A DNA stretch of 13,666 nt from Comamonadaceae bacterium (GCA_947458305.1 CANGZO010000034.1:1-13666), one strand, 5' to 3'. Counted from the first letter of the stretch, positions 1 to 7,614 are shown. Notes: a model not told the origin generated them from the letters alone. Numbers and translations are program-made.

Positions 1-824
1 ACCACGCCATAAAAATCAGCGCCAAAGTTCACGCCCAAGCGGCCAAAGCCGGTGATGACCTCGTCAAAGATCAGCAAGATGCCGTGCTTGTCGCAAATCT
101 CGCGCAAGCGTTTCACATAGCCCTTGGGTGGCAGGTACCAGCCCGCGCTGCCCGAAATGGGCTCGACGATCACCGCCGCCACGTTGCTCGGGTCGTGCAG
201 CACCAGGATGCGGTTTTCCAGCTCCAGCAACGGGTCTTCGGCCCACACGGGCTCCTCGTGGTGGATGTAGGCATGGTTCACCGGGTCGTGGATGAAGCGC
301 ATGTGGTCCACACGCGGCAGCAGCTGCGAGCCATACACCTTGCGGTTGGCCGGCAGGCCACCCACGCTCATCCCACCGAAGTTGACGCCGTGGTAAGCCT
401 TTTCGCGGCCGATGAAGACGTTGCGGTGGCCTTCGCCACGGGCGCGGTGGTAGGCCAGCGCCACTTTCAAGGCCGTGTCGGCAGCTTCCGAGCCGGAGTT
501 GCAAAACAGCACCTTGTTCAGGTCGCCCGGCGCCATCTCGGCGATCATCTGCGCGGCTTTGAAAGCCTTGTCGTTGCTGGCCTGAAAAGCCGTGGCGTAG
601 TCCAGCGTGTCCAGCTGCTTCTTGATGGCTTCGTTGATGGGCTTGCGGTTGTGGCCTGCGCCCACGCACCAGAGGCTAGAGATGCCGTCGATGACTTTTT
701 TGCCATCGTGGGTGGTGAAGTGCATGCCTTCTGCGCCCACGAACACGCGCGGGTCTTGCTTGAAGGTGCGGTTGGGCGTGAAGGGCAACCACTGGTTGTC
801 CATGTTGAAGTCGGTATGGGCCAC
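1..824 (-). CDS. Omega-amino acid (beta-alanine):pyruvate aminotransferase, 5' part
   Basis: Class III PLP-dependent aminotransferase; the first 274 residues are present and the gene runs off the left edge. It should move the amino group of beta-alanine or another omega-amino acid to pyruvate, giving malonate semialdehyde and alanine. Seen: the N-terminal WLPFTPNRTF block, LWCVGAGH (about 52-59), the PLP phosphate-loop segment NSGSEAA (109-115), AYHG (143-146) and FDEVITGFGR (253-262), whose Asp254 should bind the PLP ring nitrogen. The PLP lysine lies beyond the window. I chose GTG at 822-824 because AAGGAG sits 8 nt upstream; the first ATG (801-803) has no such site. It is divergent from purU. 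The resemblance to the Pseudomonas putida omega-aminotransferase from memory is strong; the exact amine donor is inferred. Confidence 0.9.
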   Translation of the reverse strand, partial: MAHTDFNMDNQWLPFTPNRTFKQDPRVFVGAEGMHFTTHDGKKVIDGISSLWCVGAGHNRKPINEAIKKQLDTLDYATAFQASNDKAFKAAQMIAEMAPGDLNKVLFCNSGSEAADTALKVALAYHRARGEGHRNVFIGREKAYHGVNFGGMSVGGLPANRKVYGSQLLPRVDHMRFIHDPVNHAYIHHEEPVWAEDPLLELENRILVLHDPSNVAAVIVEPISGSAGWYLPPKGYVKRLREICDKHGILLIFDEVITGFGRLGVNFGADFYGV

Positions 825-1008
825 GGTTCTTACTCCTTTGTGTCGGTGAACACATTCAGTTTAATGGGCAAATTGACGGGCAAGCGCGCGGGTGTGACAG
901 CTTGCCTGTTGCAAAAGAAGGGGTCTTTACAATAAGCGTCTGAACCACAGCCAAGCCCGCGATGCTTGGTGCACAGGCTGCAGACCTTGTTTTTCCTGCT
1001 CTTGCCCC

Positions 1009-1857
1009 ATGACCACCACCTACATCCTGACCCTTTCCTGCCCCGACCGCACTGGCATCGTGCATGCTGTGTCGGGCTTTTTGCTGGAGCGTGGGGGCAA
1101 TATTGAAGAAGCGGCGCAATACAACGACCACGACACGGGCCTGTTTTTCATGCGCGTGCAGTTCGCCTGCACTCAAGCCGATGGCGAGACACTGAATGCA
1201 CAGTGGGGCCAGTTTGCCCAGACTTTTGACATGCAATGGGACCTGCACGCCACGTCCCAGCCCATGCGCACCGTGCTGATGGTCAGCAAGGAAGGCCATT
1301 GCCTGAATGACCTGCTGTTCCGCTGGAAAAGTGGCTTGCTGCCGCTCGACATCCGTGCCATCGTCAGCAACCACCGTGAGTTCTACCAACTGGCGGCCAG
1401 CTACAACGTGCCCTTCCACCACATCCCGGTGACCAAGGACAACAAGGCACAGGCTGAAGCGAAGCAGTACGAGATCATCCAGGCCGAAGGCGCCGAGCTG
1501 GTGGTGCTGGCGCGCTACATGCAAATTTTGAGCGACGACCTGTGTCGCAAGCTGGCCGGCCGCGCCATCAATATCCACCACAGCTTTTTGCCCAGCTTCA
1601 AAGGGGCCAAGCCCTACTACCAAGCCCACGACCGGGGTGTGAAGCTGATCGGTGCCACCGCCCACTACGTGACAGCCGATCTGGACGAAGGCCCGATCAT
1701 CGAGCAAGATGTGGCCCGCGTGGACCACAGCAAAACCGTGGAAGACCTCACGGCCCAAGGCCGCGACACCGAAAGCCAGGTGCTGGCCCGCGCCGTGAAG
1801 TGGCACAGCGAGCACCGCGTGCTGATCAACGGCCACAAAACTGTGATCTTCAAATAA
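1009..1857 (+). CDS. purU: Formyltetrahydrofolate deformylase
   Basis: Hydrolyses 10-formyltetrahydrofolate to formate and tetrahydrofolate, balancing one-carbon pools and feeding formate to purine synthesis; cytosolic. The 282 residues match the normal family length. An N-terminal ACT domain (about 5-80; LSCPDRTGIVHAVSGFL, then GGNIEEA) is the expected effector-sensing part. The C-terminal formyltransferase fold (about 87-275) carries AINIHHSFLPSF, with catalytic Asn188 and His190, and TADLDEGPII with Asp226. ATG 1009 opens directly into the ACT domain; no good Shine-Dalgarno is visible before it. It is divergent from the aminotransferase (184-bp gap) and followed 47 bp later by a LysR gene on the same strand. 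Product call is firm. Confidence 0.96.
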   Translation: MTTTYILTLSCPDRTGIVHAVSGFLLERGGNIEEAAQYNDHDTGLFFMRVQFACTQADGETLNAQWGQFAQTFDMQWDLHATSQPMRTVLMVSKEGHCLNDLLFRWKSGLLPLDIRAIVSNHREFYQLAASYNVPFHHIPVTKDNKAQAEAKQYEIIQAEGAELVVLARYMQILSDDLCRKLAGRAINIHHSFLPSFKGAKPYYQAHDRGVKLIGATAHYVTADLDEGPIIEQDVARVDHSKTVEDLTAQGRDTESQVLARAVKWHSEHRVLINGHKTVIFK

Positions 1858-1904
1858 ATGTTTTTGCGGGACAGATCTTCAGCTCGGTCCCCAACTGATT
1901 GACC

Positions 1905-2780
1905 ATGTCCGCCACCTCACGCATCCCGCCCATCCAGTGTCTTTTGACCTTTGAGGCGCTGGCGCGATTGCGCAGCGTGACGCAGGCGGCTGAAGAGCTG
2001 TGCGTGACGCCTAGCGCCGTGAGCCACCGGGTCAAGCAGTTGGAGCAAATCATTGGCACCAAGCTGTTTGGTCGGGCCGATTTTTCCCTCACCACAGAAG
2101 GCAACGAATACCTGGCCCATGTGCGTGAGGGCTTGGTGTCGCTGCAGCGTTTTCCCAGCGCCAGCAATACCCCGGGCCGTCGCAAGCTGCGCTTGGCCGT
2201 CACGCCCACTTTTGCGCGCTCGGTGTTGATGCCCAGGCTCAAACACTTTTTGGACGCCTACCCCGAAATCGACATCACGCTGCAAGTGAGCATTCCCTTG
2301 TTGGACGTGGTGGCCGAAGACGCCGACCTGACGGTGCGTTTTGGCACCGGTCGCTACTCGGATGTGGAGCACGTGTGCTTGGCCAAGGACGATGTGACCC
2401 CCTTGGCATCGCCCGCTTGGCTGCGAGAAAACGGCCCCTTTGCCAGTGCCGAAGACCTGCAAGGTGTGTCCCTCTTGCGCAGCCCGTTGGAACCCTGGCG
2501 CACCTGGTTTGCAGCGCATGACCTCGACTGGCCCGAACCCACCGATGGTTCATCGTTCAACGACATTGGGCTGATGTGCGACGCTGCTGCCCAAGGCTTG
2601 GGCGTGGGCCTGATCCGCACCAAACTCGGTGCGCCCTGGCTCGAAAGCGGGCAACTCGTGCGCCTGTTCGAGCGCAGCGTGCCCAGCCCGCACGCCCATT
2701 ACCTGTGCTGGCGCACCGGCACCATGGAGCGCTGGGAGTGCGTCACCTTTGCCGACTGGCTCAAAAAAGCCTTGGCCTGA
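1905..2780 (+). CDS. LysR-type transcriptional regulator (GcvA-like)
   Basis: DNA-binding regulator of about 291 residues. The N-terminal winged helix-turn-helix (about 9-65) shows the family signature: LLTFEALARLRSVTQAAEEL, then TPSAVSHRVKQLE, then GTKLFGR. The rest (about 85-290) is a LysR substrate-binding domain (RKLRLAVTPTFARSVLMPRL at its start). The spacing resembles the GcvA subgroup, but the effector is unknown. A TTG at 1899 is in frame two codons earlier; ATG 1905 is preferred, although neither has a clear ribosome site. It lies between purU and the GlcD-like gene on the same strand, with an 85-bp gap to the latter, so control of that oxidase is plausible but not shown. Confidence 0.88.
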   Translation: MSATSRIPPIQCLLTFEALARLRSVTQAAEELCVTPSAVSHRVKQLEQIIGTKLFGRADFSLTTEGNEYLAHVREGLVSLQRFPSASNTPGRRKLRLAVTPTFARSVLMPRLKHFLDAYPEIDITLQVSIPLLDVVAEDADLTVRFGTGRYSDVEHVCLAKDDVTPLASPAWLRENGPFASAEDLQGVSLLRSPLEPWRTWFAAHDLDWPEPTDGSSFNDIGLMCDAAAQGLGVGLIRTKLGAPWLESGQLVRLFERSVPSPHAHYLCWRTGTMERWECVTFADWLKKALA

Positions 2781-2865
2781 TTTCACAAGCCTGTCAAAGA
2801 TTCTTCAGCCCCACGACTTGGGCTTGCGCGTACAGTTAAGGCCTAACTTGAAGGTTTTGAATGCC

Positions 2866-4374
2866 ATGAGCGCCAATACCCCCGCCGAAACACAGCAACT
2901 GACCGCCACTGAGCGTGCCGAGCGCCAACGCGCTGTGGTGCAGGCCTTGGGCCGGGTGCTGCCCGCTGACGCCATTCTTTACACACCCGAAGACACCACG
3001 CCTTACGAGTGCGACGGCCTGACCGCCTACCGCGAGCGGCCTTTGGTGGTGGCCTTGCCCGAGACCGAAGCGCAGGTGCAAGCCGTGCTCAAGGCCTGCC
3101 ACGCCTTGGCGGTGCCCGTGGTGGCACGCGGCGCGGGCACGGGCCTGTCGGGCGGCGCCATGCCGCACCGTATGGGCGTGACGCTGTCCATGGCGCGTTT
3201 CAACCACATCAAAACCGTGGACCCGGTGAGCCGCACGGCGGTGGTGCAATGCGGCGTGCGCAACCTGGCCATCAGCGAAGCGGCTGCACCCTACGGCCTG
3301 TACTACGCGCCCGACCCCTCTAGCCAAATCGCGTGCACGATTGGTGGCAACGTGGCCGAAAACTCGGGTGGTGTGCACTGCCTCAAATACGGACTGACGG
3401 TCCACAACGTGCTCAAAGTGCGCGGTTTCACCGTCGAAGGTGACCCGATTGAATTTGGCAGCGATGCGCTGGATACGTCGGGCTACGACCTGCTGGCCGT
3501 GCTGGTGGGCAGCGAAGGCATGCTGGCGGTGACGACCGAAGTCACCGTCAAGCTGGTGCCCAAACCGCAACTGGCGCGCTGCATCATGGCCAGCTTTGAC
3601 GACGTGCGCAAAGCGGGCGACGCGGTGGCTGCTGTCATTGCGGCAGGCATCATCCCCGCAGGCTTGGAGATGATGGACGGCCCCATGACGATTGCCGTAG
3701 AAGACTTTGTGCATGCAGGCTACGACCTGAGCGCGGCTGCGATTTTGCTGTGCGAGAGCGACGGCACGCCCGAAGAGGTCGAAGAGGAAATCGGTCGCAT
3801 GAGCGCGGTGCTGCGCGACTGTGGGGCCACGGCCATTTCGGTCAGCCGCGACGAAGCCCAGCGCCTCAAATTTTGGAGCGGCCGCAAAAACGCCTTCCCG
3901 GCTTCGGGCCGCATCAGCCCCGACTACATGTGCATGGACTCGACCATCCCGCGCAAGCGCCTGGCCGACATCCTGCAAGCCATCAGTGAGATGGAGACCA
4001 AATACGCGTTGCGTTGCCTGAACGTGTTCCATGCGGGCGACGGCAACCTGCACCCGCTGATCTTGTTTGATGCGAACGATGCCGACCAGCTGCGCCGCTG
4101 CGAACTGTTTGGCGCTGACATCTTGGAAACCAGCGTGGCCATGGGTGGCACCGTCACAGGCGAGCACGGCGTGGGCATCGAAAAAGTCAACAGCATGTGC
4201 GTGCAGTTCAGCGCCGAAGAAAACGAGCAGATGTTCGCCGTCAAGCGCGCCTTCGACCCGCAAAGTTTACTGAACCCCGGCAAGGTGATCCCCACCCTCA
4301 ACCGCTGTGCCGAATATGGCCGCATGCTGGTGCGGGCGGGGGCGATCAAGCATCCGGATTTGCCACGGTTCTGA
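2866..4374 (+). CDS. FAD-linked oxidase, GlcD-like (glycolate/D-2-hydroxyacid dehydrogenase)
   Basis: Flavoprotein of 502 residues, the usual GlcD length (about 499), oxidising glycolate, D-lactate or a related D-2-hydroxyacid. Seen in order: the PCMH-type FAD domain with ARGAGTGLSGG (87-97) and PSSQIACTIGGNVAENSGG (151-169), VGSEGML (214-220), then the FAD-oxidase C domain with the metal/substrate motif HAGDGNLHPL (389-398), GEHGVG (432-437) and FDPQSLLNPGK (463-473). ATG 2866 is chosen: ATG 2861 meets a stop after two codons, and the open frame from 2629 overlaps the LysR gene and has no family resemblance. Partner genes glcE and glcF are absent; the next features are a REP pair and a RAYT. 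Substrate unresolved: a stand-alone D-2-hydroxyglutarate or D-lactate dehydrogenase is possible. Confidence 0.88.
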   Translation: MSANTPAETQQLTATERAERQRAVVQALGRVLPADAILYTPEDTTPYECDGLTAYRERPLVVALPETEAQVQAVLKACHALAVPVVARGAGTGLSGGAMPHRMGVTLSMARFNHIKTVDPVSRTAVVQCGVRNLAISEAAAPYGLYYAPDPSSQIACTIGGNVAENSGGVHCLKYGLTVHNVLKVRGFTVEGDPIEFGSDALDTSGYDLLAVLVGSEGMLAVTTEVTVKLVPKPQLARCIMASFDDVRKAGDAVAAVIAAGIIPAGLEMMDGPMTIAVEDFVHAGYDLSAAAILLCESDGTPEEVEEEIGRMSAVLRDCGATAISVSRDEAQRLKFWSGRKNAFPASGRISPDYMCMDSTIPRKRLADILQAISEMETKYALRCLNVFHAGDGNLHPLILFDANDADQLRRCELFGADILETSVAMGGTVTGEHGVGIEKVNSMCVQFSAEENEQMFAVKRAFDPQSLLNPGKVIPTLNRCAEYGRMLVRAGAIKHPDLPRF

Positions 4375-4385
4375 ACTGATGGTTT

Positions 4386-4459
4386 TTGTAGGTCGGCGGC
4401 TTTAGCCCCGACAAGTTGGAGCAGATGCATTTGTCGGGGCTGAAGCCGCCGACCTACAA
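4386..4459. repeat. REPIN: two inverted REP elements beside a RAYT gene
   Basis: Two 29-nt arms (4386-4414 and 4431-4459) are inverted copies with 28 of 29 positions matching, separated by a 16-nt loop. Each arm carries GTAG at its outer side (4388-4391 on plus; 4454-4457 on minus) followed by a short imperfect hairpin: outer stem GTCGG/CCGAC, a one-base bulge, inner stem GGCT/AGCC. GTAG plus a bulged hairpin is the established signature of REP elements processed by RAYT transposases, and a pair of inverted REPs is a REPIN. It sits 5 bases beyond the end of the RAYT gene and between convergent genes, where its stem may also help end transcription. Confidence 0.88.
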
Positions 4460-4464
4460 CCGCT

Positions 4465-4965
4465 TCATTCTCTGGCGCCAGGCAACACACCTAGGGCTCT
4501 GCCCCAATCCGCAGGGTAAATGCCGTTCTTCACATACCGGTGAAAGGTACTGTGAGGCCAATCACCCACCTTCGGCACAAGCCCATGCTTGACGGGGTTG
4601 AAATGGATGTAATGCGTGTGCTGCTCCACATCCCGCTCGTCATGCAAGGTGTGCTCCCAAAACCGGGATTGCCATAAAGGCTGAACACCCATCCATCCGC
4701 GCAGGCGATGCACAACGCCTTGCTTGATCAGCATCCAACGGGTTGAAAAATCGGCGTCGTCGGCAGGCAAGCGCCAGATGCAGTGCAGGTGATCGGGCAT
4801 GACCACCATCGCCAAGGTCTCAAAAGGCCGTTGCACACGCACATGCCTCATCACATCACCCAAGGTCCTCAACGCCCTCGGCTCTTGAAGCCACGGCGCA
4901 CGCCGATGGGTCACGACGGTGAAAAAGTAAGTGCCACCCGGGATGTTCGATCGACGTTATTGCAT
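4465..4965 (-). pseudogene. REP-associated tyrosine transposase (RAYT), nonsense mutation at codon 3
   Basis: IS200/IS605-like Y1 (HUH) transposase domesticated to act on REP elements. Read from ATG 4963-4965 the frame is M-Q-stop-RRSNIPGGTYFFTVVTHRR..., 166 codons before the final stop, the same size as E. coli TnpA-REP (165 residues as I recall it). The only defect is TAA at 4957-4959, where RAYTs usually have tyrosine (MQYRR-type start), so a single TAC/TAT to TAA change fits. The catalytic parts are intact: PDHLHCIW gives the HUH pair (His59, His61) and HYIHFNPVKHG carries the nucleophilic Tyr119; WQSRFWEH and FHRYVKNGIYPADW also match. The longest uninterrupted frame starts at GTG 4912-4914 and lacks 17 N-terminal residues, including the first beta strand, so function is doubtful. 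Its REP pair is adjacent. Confidence 0.85.
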
Positions 4966-5058
4966 GACGGCCCCCTGTTTTTTTGAGGATTGAGCCACCG
5001 TTTTTATGACTCATCAAGTATTCTTTTTTAAACACAAAAACCGCTGCAATAAAGCATT

Positions 5059-5076
5059 TGGTTGCGCGCGCAACCA
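5059..5076. promoter_or_regulatory. Perfect 18-bp palindrome, probable MarR operator
   Basis: TGGTTGCGCGCGCAACCA is identical to its own reverse complement and stands out in an AT-rich intergenic stretch. It covers the likely -35 element of the marR promoter and ends 36 bp before the marR start codon. Dimeric MarR proteins bind palindromes of about this size, often overlapping their own promoters, so autorepression relieved by an aromatic ligand is the simplest reading. That this protein binds here is inferred. Confidence 0.65.
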
Positions 5077-5090
5077 GTTTTACCTACAAT
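5062..5090 (+). promoter_or_regulatory. Putative sigma-70 promoter of the marR-hydroxylase operon
   Basis: The -10 element TACAAT (5085-5090) is one base from consensus. A weak -35, TTGCGC (5062-5067), stands 17 bp upstream, inside the palindrome. Transcription would start near 5097, giving a leader of about 16 nt before ATG 5113. The poor -35 and its overlap with the operator suit a repressed promoter. Confidence 0.5.
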
Positions 5091-5112
5091 GCCGTCAAGC
5101 CCCGTTTGATTC

Positions 5113-5661
5113 ATGACCACATCCCCCTCACCCACATCGCCCAACGTGAGCGAATCTGTCGTGTCACTCGACCGCACTTTGACTTACCGCCTGCACCAAC
5201 TGCACAAGCTGACCGACATGGACAGCCAAGCGGTCTATCCGGAGCGCACGGGACTGTCGATGAGCGACGGGCGGTGCCTGACGACGATTGGCACTTTTGA
5301 GCCTTTGTCGGTGAAGGAGTTGGCTGACAAAGCTAACCTGAACAAAGGTCAGGCGAGCCGCGCCGCGCAGGCGCTGGTCGATCAGGGCTTGGTGCTCAAA
5401 GCCGACCACCCCGGTGATGGTCGGGGCGTGGTGCTCACGCTGTCGCCCGCCGGACGCGAGGTGTTTGAGCGCGCCATGGCCATGATCCACCAACGCAACC
5501 AAGAGATTTTTGGCTGCCTGACGGACAAGGAGCAAAGCGCTTTGAGCACCCTCTTTGACCGCTTGATTGCCCATGCCAGACCGGGCTTGGGCATTGCCCC
5601 CTGTCCTGCCGATGCCATGGACGTCCGTCCAGCCCGCCAGTCCAGCAAGCGCCCCCGCTAA
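5113..5661 (+). CDS. MarR family transcriptional regulator
   Basis: Winged-helix repressor of 182 residues. The helix-turn-helix is seen in FEPLSVKELADKANLNKGQASRAAQALVDQG (about 62-92; LSVKELADKANLNKGQASRA is the core), followed by the wing DHPGDGRGVVLTLSPAGRE (98-116). The rest of the domain is a helical dimer region (about 15-60 and 118-155). A tail of about 25 residues rich in Pro, Arg and Ala extends past the fold. It is the first gene of a three-gene unit with the flavoprotein hydroxylase (23-bp gap) and the DUF2783-like gene. It probably senses the hydroxylase substrate or a related aromatic acid and controls the unit through the palindrome at 5059-5076. The family call is firm; the ligand is unknown. 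Confidence 0.92.
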   Translation: MTTSPSPTSPNVSESVVSLDRTLTYRLHQLHKLTDMDSQAVYPERTGLSMSDGRCLTTIGTFEPLSVKELADKANLNKGQASRAAQALVDQGLVLKADHPGDGRGVVLTLSPAGREVFERAMAMIHQRNQEIFGCLTDKEQSALSTLFDRLIAHARPGLGIAPCPADAMDVRPARQSSKRPR

Positions 5662-5684
5662 AACCCCTAGAACAGCATCAAACC

Positions 5685-7394
5685 ATGCACACCCCCAGCA
5701 CCGAAGCACGTCCTTGTATCTATTACCAGTACGAGGTTTTCAAACCTTGGCTGGCCTCGGCACACGCAAAGCAAGACAGAAAGAAAGTCGTGATCGTCGG
5801 CGCAGGCCCTGCGGGCATGGTCACGGCGCTGGAGTTGGCGCGTCACGGCGTGCCCAGCGTGGTGTTGTCGGCGGAGTTGCAGTTCTCGCAAGGCAGCCGC
5901 GCGATCTGCTTCACGCGCCGCTCGATGGAAATCCTGCAACAAGTGGGCGTGGCCGACCGCATGACGGCGAACGGTTTGCCTTGGCGTTTTGGCAACTCGT
6001 TTTACCGGGGCCAGCGCGTGTTCCGCATGGAAGCGCCGCACGACCCGGATGACCGGTTCTTTCCGATCATCAACGTGCAGCAGCAGTTCATGGAGGAGTA
6101 CCTGCACGACGCCTGCAAAGCCAACCCGCTGATCGATTTCCGCTGGGGCAACAAGCTGGACAAGATCGACCAGAAGGACGGCTACGCCTTGCTGGAAGTC
6201 GAAACGCCCGAAGGCCCTTATGCGCTGGAGAGCGACTGGGTGGTGGCCGCTGACGGGGGCCGCTCGGGCATCCGCAGTGCCATGAACCTGCAGATGGAAG
6301 GCGCGTCTTACGAGGGCTTTTTCGTGATCGCCGACATCCAAATCGACTTGCCTTTCCCCACCGAGCGCCTGGCCTTTTTTGACCCCGAATGGAACCCCGG
6401 CAACACCATCTTGATGCACCGCGAGCCCCACGGCATTTGGCGAGTGGATTACCAATTGCCTCCGGGTGAAACACCCGAGGAGGCTCTTCGCCCCGAGTCG
6501 CTCAAGGCTCGCATCGATGCCCAACTGGCCATGATCGGCCACGCAGGCCTGAAGTGGGAGATGGACTGGTCTTCGGTCTACTCGGCCCGCACACTCACGC
6601 TGCCCAACTTTGTTCACGGCAGCGTGATCTTCACCGGTGACGCGGCGCACCTGCTGCCCATCTTTGGTGTGCGCGGGGCCAACACCGCGTTTCAAGATGC
6701 GCAGTCGCTGGGCTGGCACTTGGCTTTTGTGGTCAAGGGTCTGGCGGGCCCACAGCTGCTGACCAACCACAGCACCGAGCGGGTCGGCGCAGCGCGCGAA
6801 ATCATCACCGAGGCGGGCAAAAGCACCCGCTTCATGGCACCACCGAGCCCCGGTTTTCGCTTGCTGCGCGATGCGGTGTTGTCGCTTTCGCTCACGCAGG
6901 AATTTGTGCGGCCGCTGTACCACTGGCGCACCTCGCGGCCGCACGAATACACCCACTCCATGCTCAACAGCAGGGATGACGACAACGCCCTGTTCAAGAG
7001 CGGCCCGGCGCACGGCGCGCCGCCGCAAAACGTGCGCCTTGGCGCTGAAGGTGGCGAGGGTGACTTCTTGCTCGACCACCTGGGGGGTGGTTTTGACCTG
7101 CTGTACTTCACCGACACCGACTTGCCAGAAGCACTGCAACAAGTGATCAAGGCAGCGCATGCGACAGGCATGCCCTTGAACGTGACCGCGGTCGGTGCGG
7201 CCCAGCCTGTGGCGGGCGCAGACAAACACTTGCCCGACGCCGACGGTCACCTGCGCGAGCGCTACGGCATTCCTGCCCATGGCGGCGCGTATTTGCTGCG
7301 CCCCGACCAACACATCTGTGCGCGTTGGCTCACGCTCGACGCCGCGCGCCTGCAAGCCGCGCTGACCACAGCCTTGCCCACCCGTCGGACCTGA
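5685..7394 (+). CDS. FAD-dependent aromatic hydroxylase (MhpA/PheA/TfdB-type monooxygenase)
   Basis: Class A flavoprotein monooxygenase of 569 residues; such enzymes use NAD(P)H and O2 to hydroxylate aromatic substrates. Seen: the dinucleotide motif VVIVGAGPAG (35-44), the second FAD/NAD(P)H motif AADGGRSGIR (188-197), and the FAD ribityl motif GDAAHLLPIFGVRGANTAFQ (318-337). The C-terminal 150 residues or so fit the thioredoxin-like domain of phenol-hydroxylase-type enzymes. An N-terminal segment with CIYYQYEVFKPW precedes the fold. The MarR neighbour and the downstream DUF2783-like protein support a catabolic role on an aromatic acid or phenol; the substrate is not deducible. The last three sense codons and the TGA stop lie inside a decayed REP element, so the C-terminus ends in REP-derived residues. 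Confidence 0.9.
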   Translation: MHTPSTEARPCIYYQYEVFKPWLASAHAKQDRKKVVIVGAGPAGMVTALELARHGVPSVVLSAELQFSQGSRAICFTRRSMEILQQVGVADRMTANGLPWRFGNSFYRGQRVFRMEAPHDPDDRFFPIINVQQQFMEEYLHDACKANPLIDFRWGNKLDKIDQKDGYALLEVETPEGPYALESDWVVAADGGRSGIRSAMNLQMEGASYEGFFVIADIQIDLPFPTERLAFFDPEWNPGNTILMHREPHGIWRVDYQLPPGETPEEALRPESLKARIDAQLAMIGHAGLKWEMDWSSVYSARTLTLPNFVHGSVIFTGDAAHLLPIFGVRGANTAFQDAQSLGWHLAFVVKGLAGPQLLTNHSTERVGAAREIITEAGKSTRFMAPPSPGFRLLRDAVLSLSLTQEFVRPLYHWRTSRPHEYTHSMLNSRDDDNALFKSGPAHGAPPQNVRLGAEGGEGDFLLDHLGGGFDLLYFTDTDLPEALQQVIKAAHATGMPLNVTAVGAAQPVAGADKHLPDADGHLRERYGIPAHGGAYLLRPDQHICARWLTLDAARLQAALTTALPTRRT

Positions 7395-7408
7395 AGCTGC
7401 CGACCTAC
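7384..7408 (-). repeat. Single decayed REP overlapping the hydroxylase 3' end
   Basis: This 25-nt stretch matches the right arm of the REPIN (4433-4457) at 22 of 25 positions. In the orientation beginning with GTAG (minus strand, 7408-7405), the outer stem GTCGG/CCGAC is intact and the inner stem has lost one pair. The hydroxylase stop codon (7392-7394) falls inside it, so the insertion has reset the end of that gene. There is no partner arm. Confidence 0.75.
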
Positions 7409-7425
7409 CTCATCAAGACGACACC

Positions 7426-7614
7426 ATGACCGACAAAACACTCACCATCGGCGGGCTTGAGACCGTCTACGACGCACTGGCCACCGCCATTGACCAGGCA
7501 GGCGCAGACAAGGCCCAGTTGTTCCTGGTCAAACTCGCCCTGCTCAATGCCAAGGCCTTGGCCGACGAGAACCTGTTTCAACAACAGATCAGTATTGCGC
7601 TGCAAGACCTCTGA
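7426..7614 (+). CDS. DUF2783-like small protein
   Basis: A 62-residue acidic, mostly helical protein with no signal peptide or membrane segment. It has the length and pattern of the DUF2783 family as I remember it: an N-terminal LxxLETVYDALATAI helix, then LVKLALLNAKALADENLFQQQISIAL. Such genes are often found next to FAD-dependent monooxygenases, and this one lies 31 bp downstream of the hydroxylase. A role as an accessory or stability factor of the hydroxylase is possible, but no function is known. It ends the marR unit, which faces the convergent carboxyltransferase gene. It is real by context and codon use; the family assignment is moderate. Confidence 0.75.
   Translation: MTDKTLTIGGLETVYDALATAIDQAGADKAQLFLVKLALLNAKALADENLFQQQISIALQDL

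Noticed and set aside
825..1008. Promoter for purU (TACAAT at 928-933)
   Set aside because: No acceptable -35 lies 16-18 bp upstream and the spacing to ATG 1009 gives little support, so it is not listed.
2629..2865. N-terminal extension of the GlcD-like protein
   Set aside because: The open frame continues upstream, but these codons overlap the LysR gene in another frame and show no homology. ATG 2866 gives the normal family length.
4465..4914. Intact short transposase starting at GTG 4914
   Set aside because: A normal RAYT N-terminus (RRSNIPGGTYFFTVV) is clearly encoded just upstream, so the short form is a remnant reading rather than the natural start.
5667..7355. Very long open frame antisense to the flavoprotein hydroxylase
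   Set aside because: It mirrors the codon pattern of the GC-rich sense gene, is rich in His, Arg, Gln and Val, and has no recognisable motif. The similar antisense frames at 856-1836, 2836-4263, 7849-9087 and 11455-12393 are rejected for the same reason.
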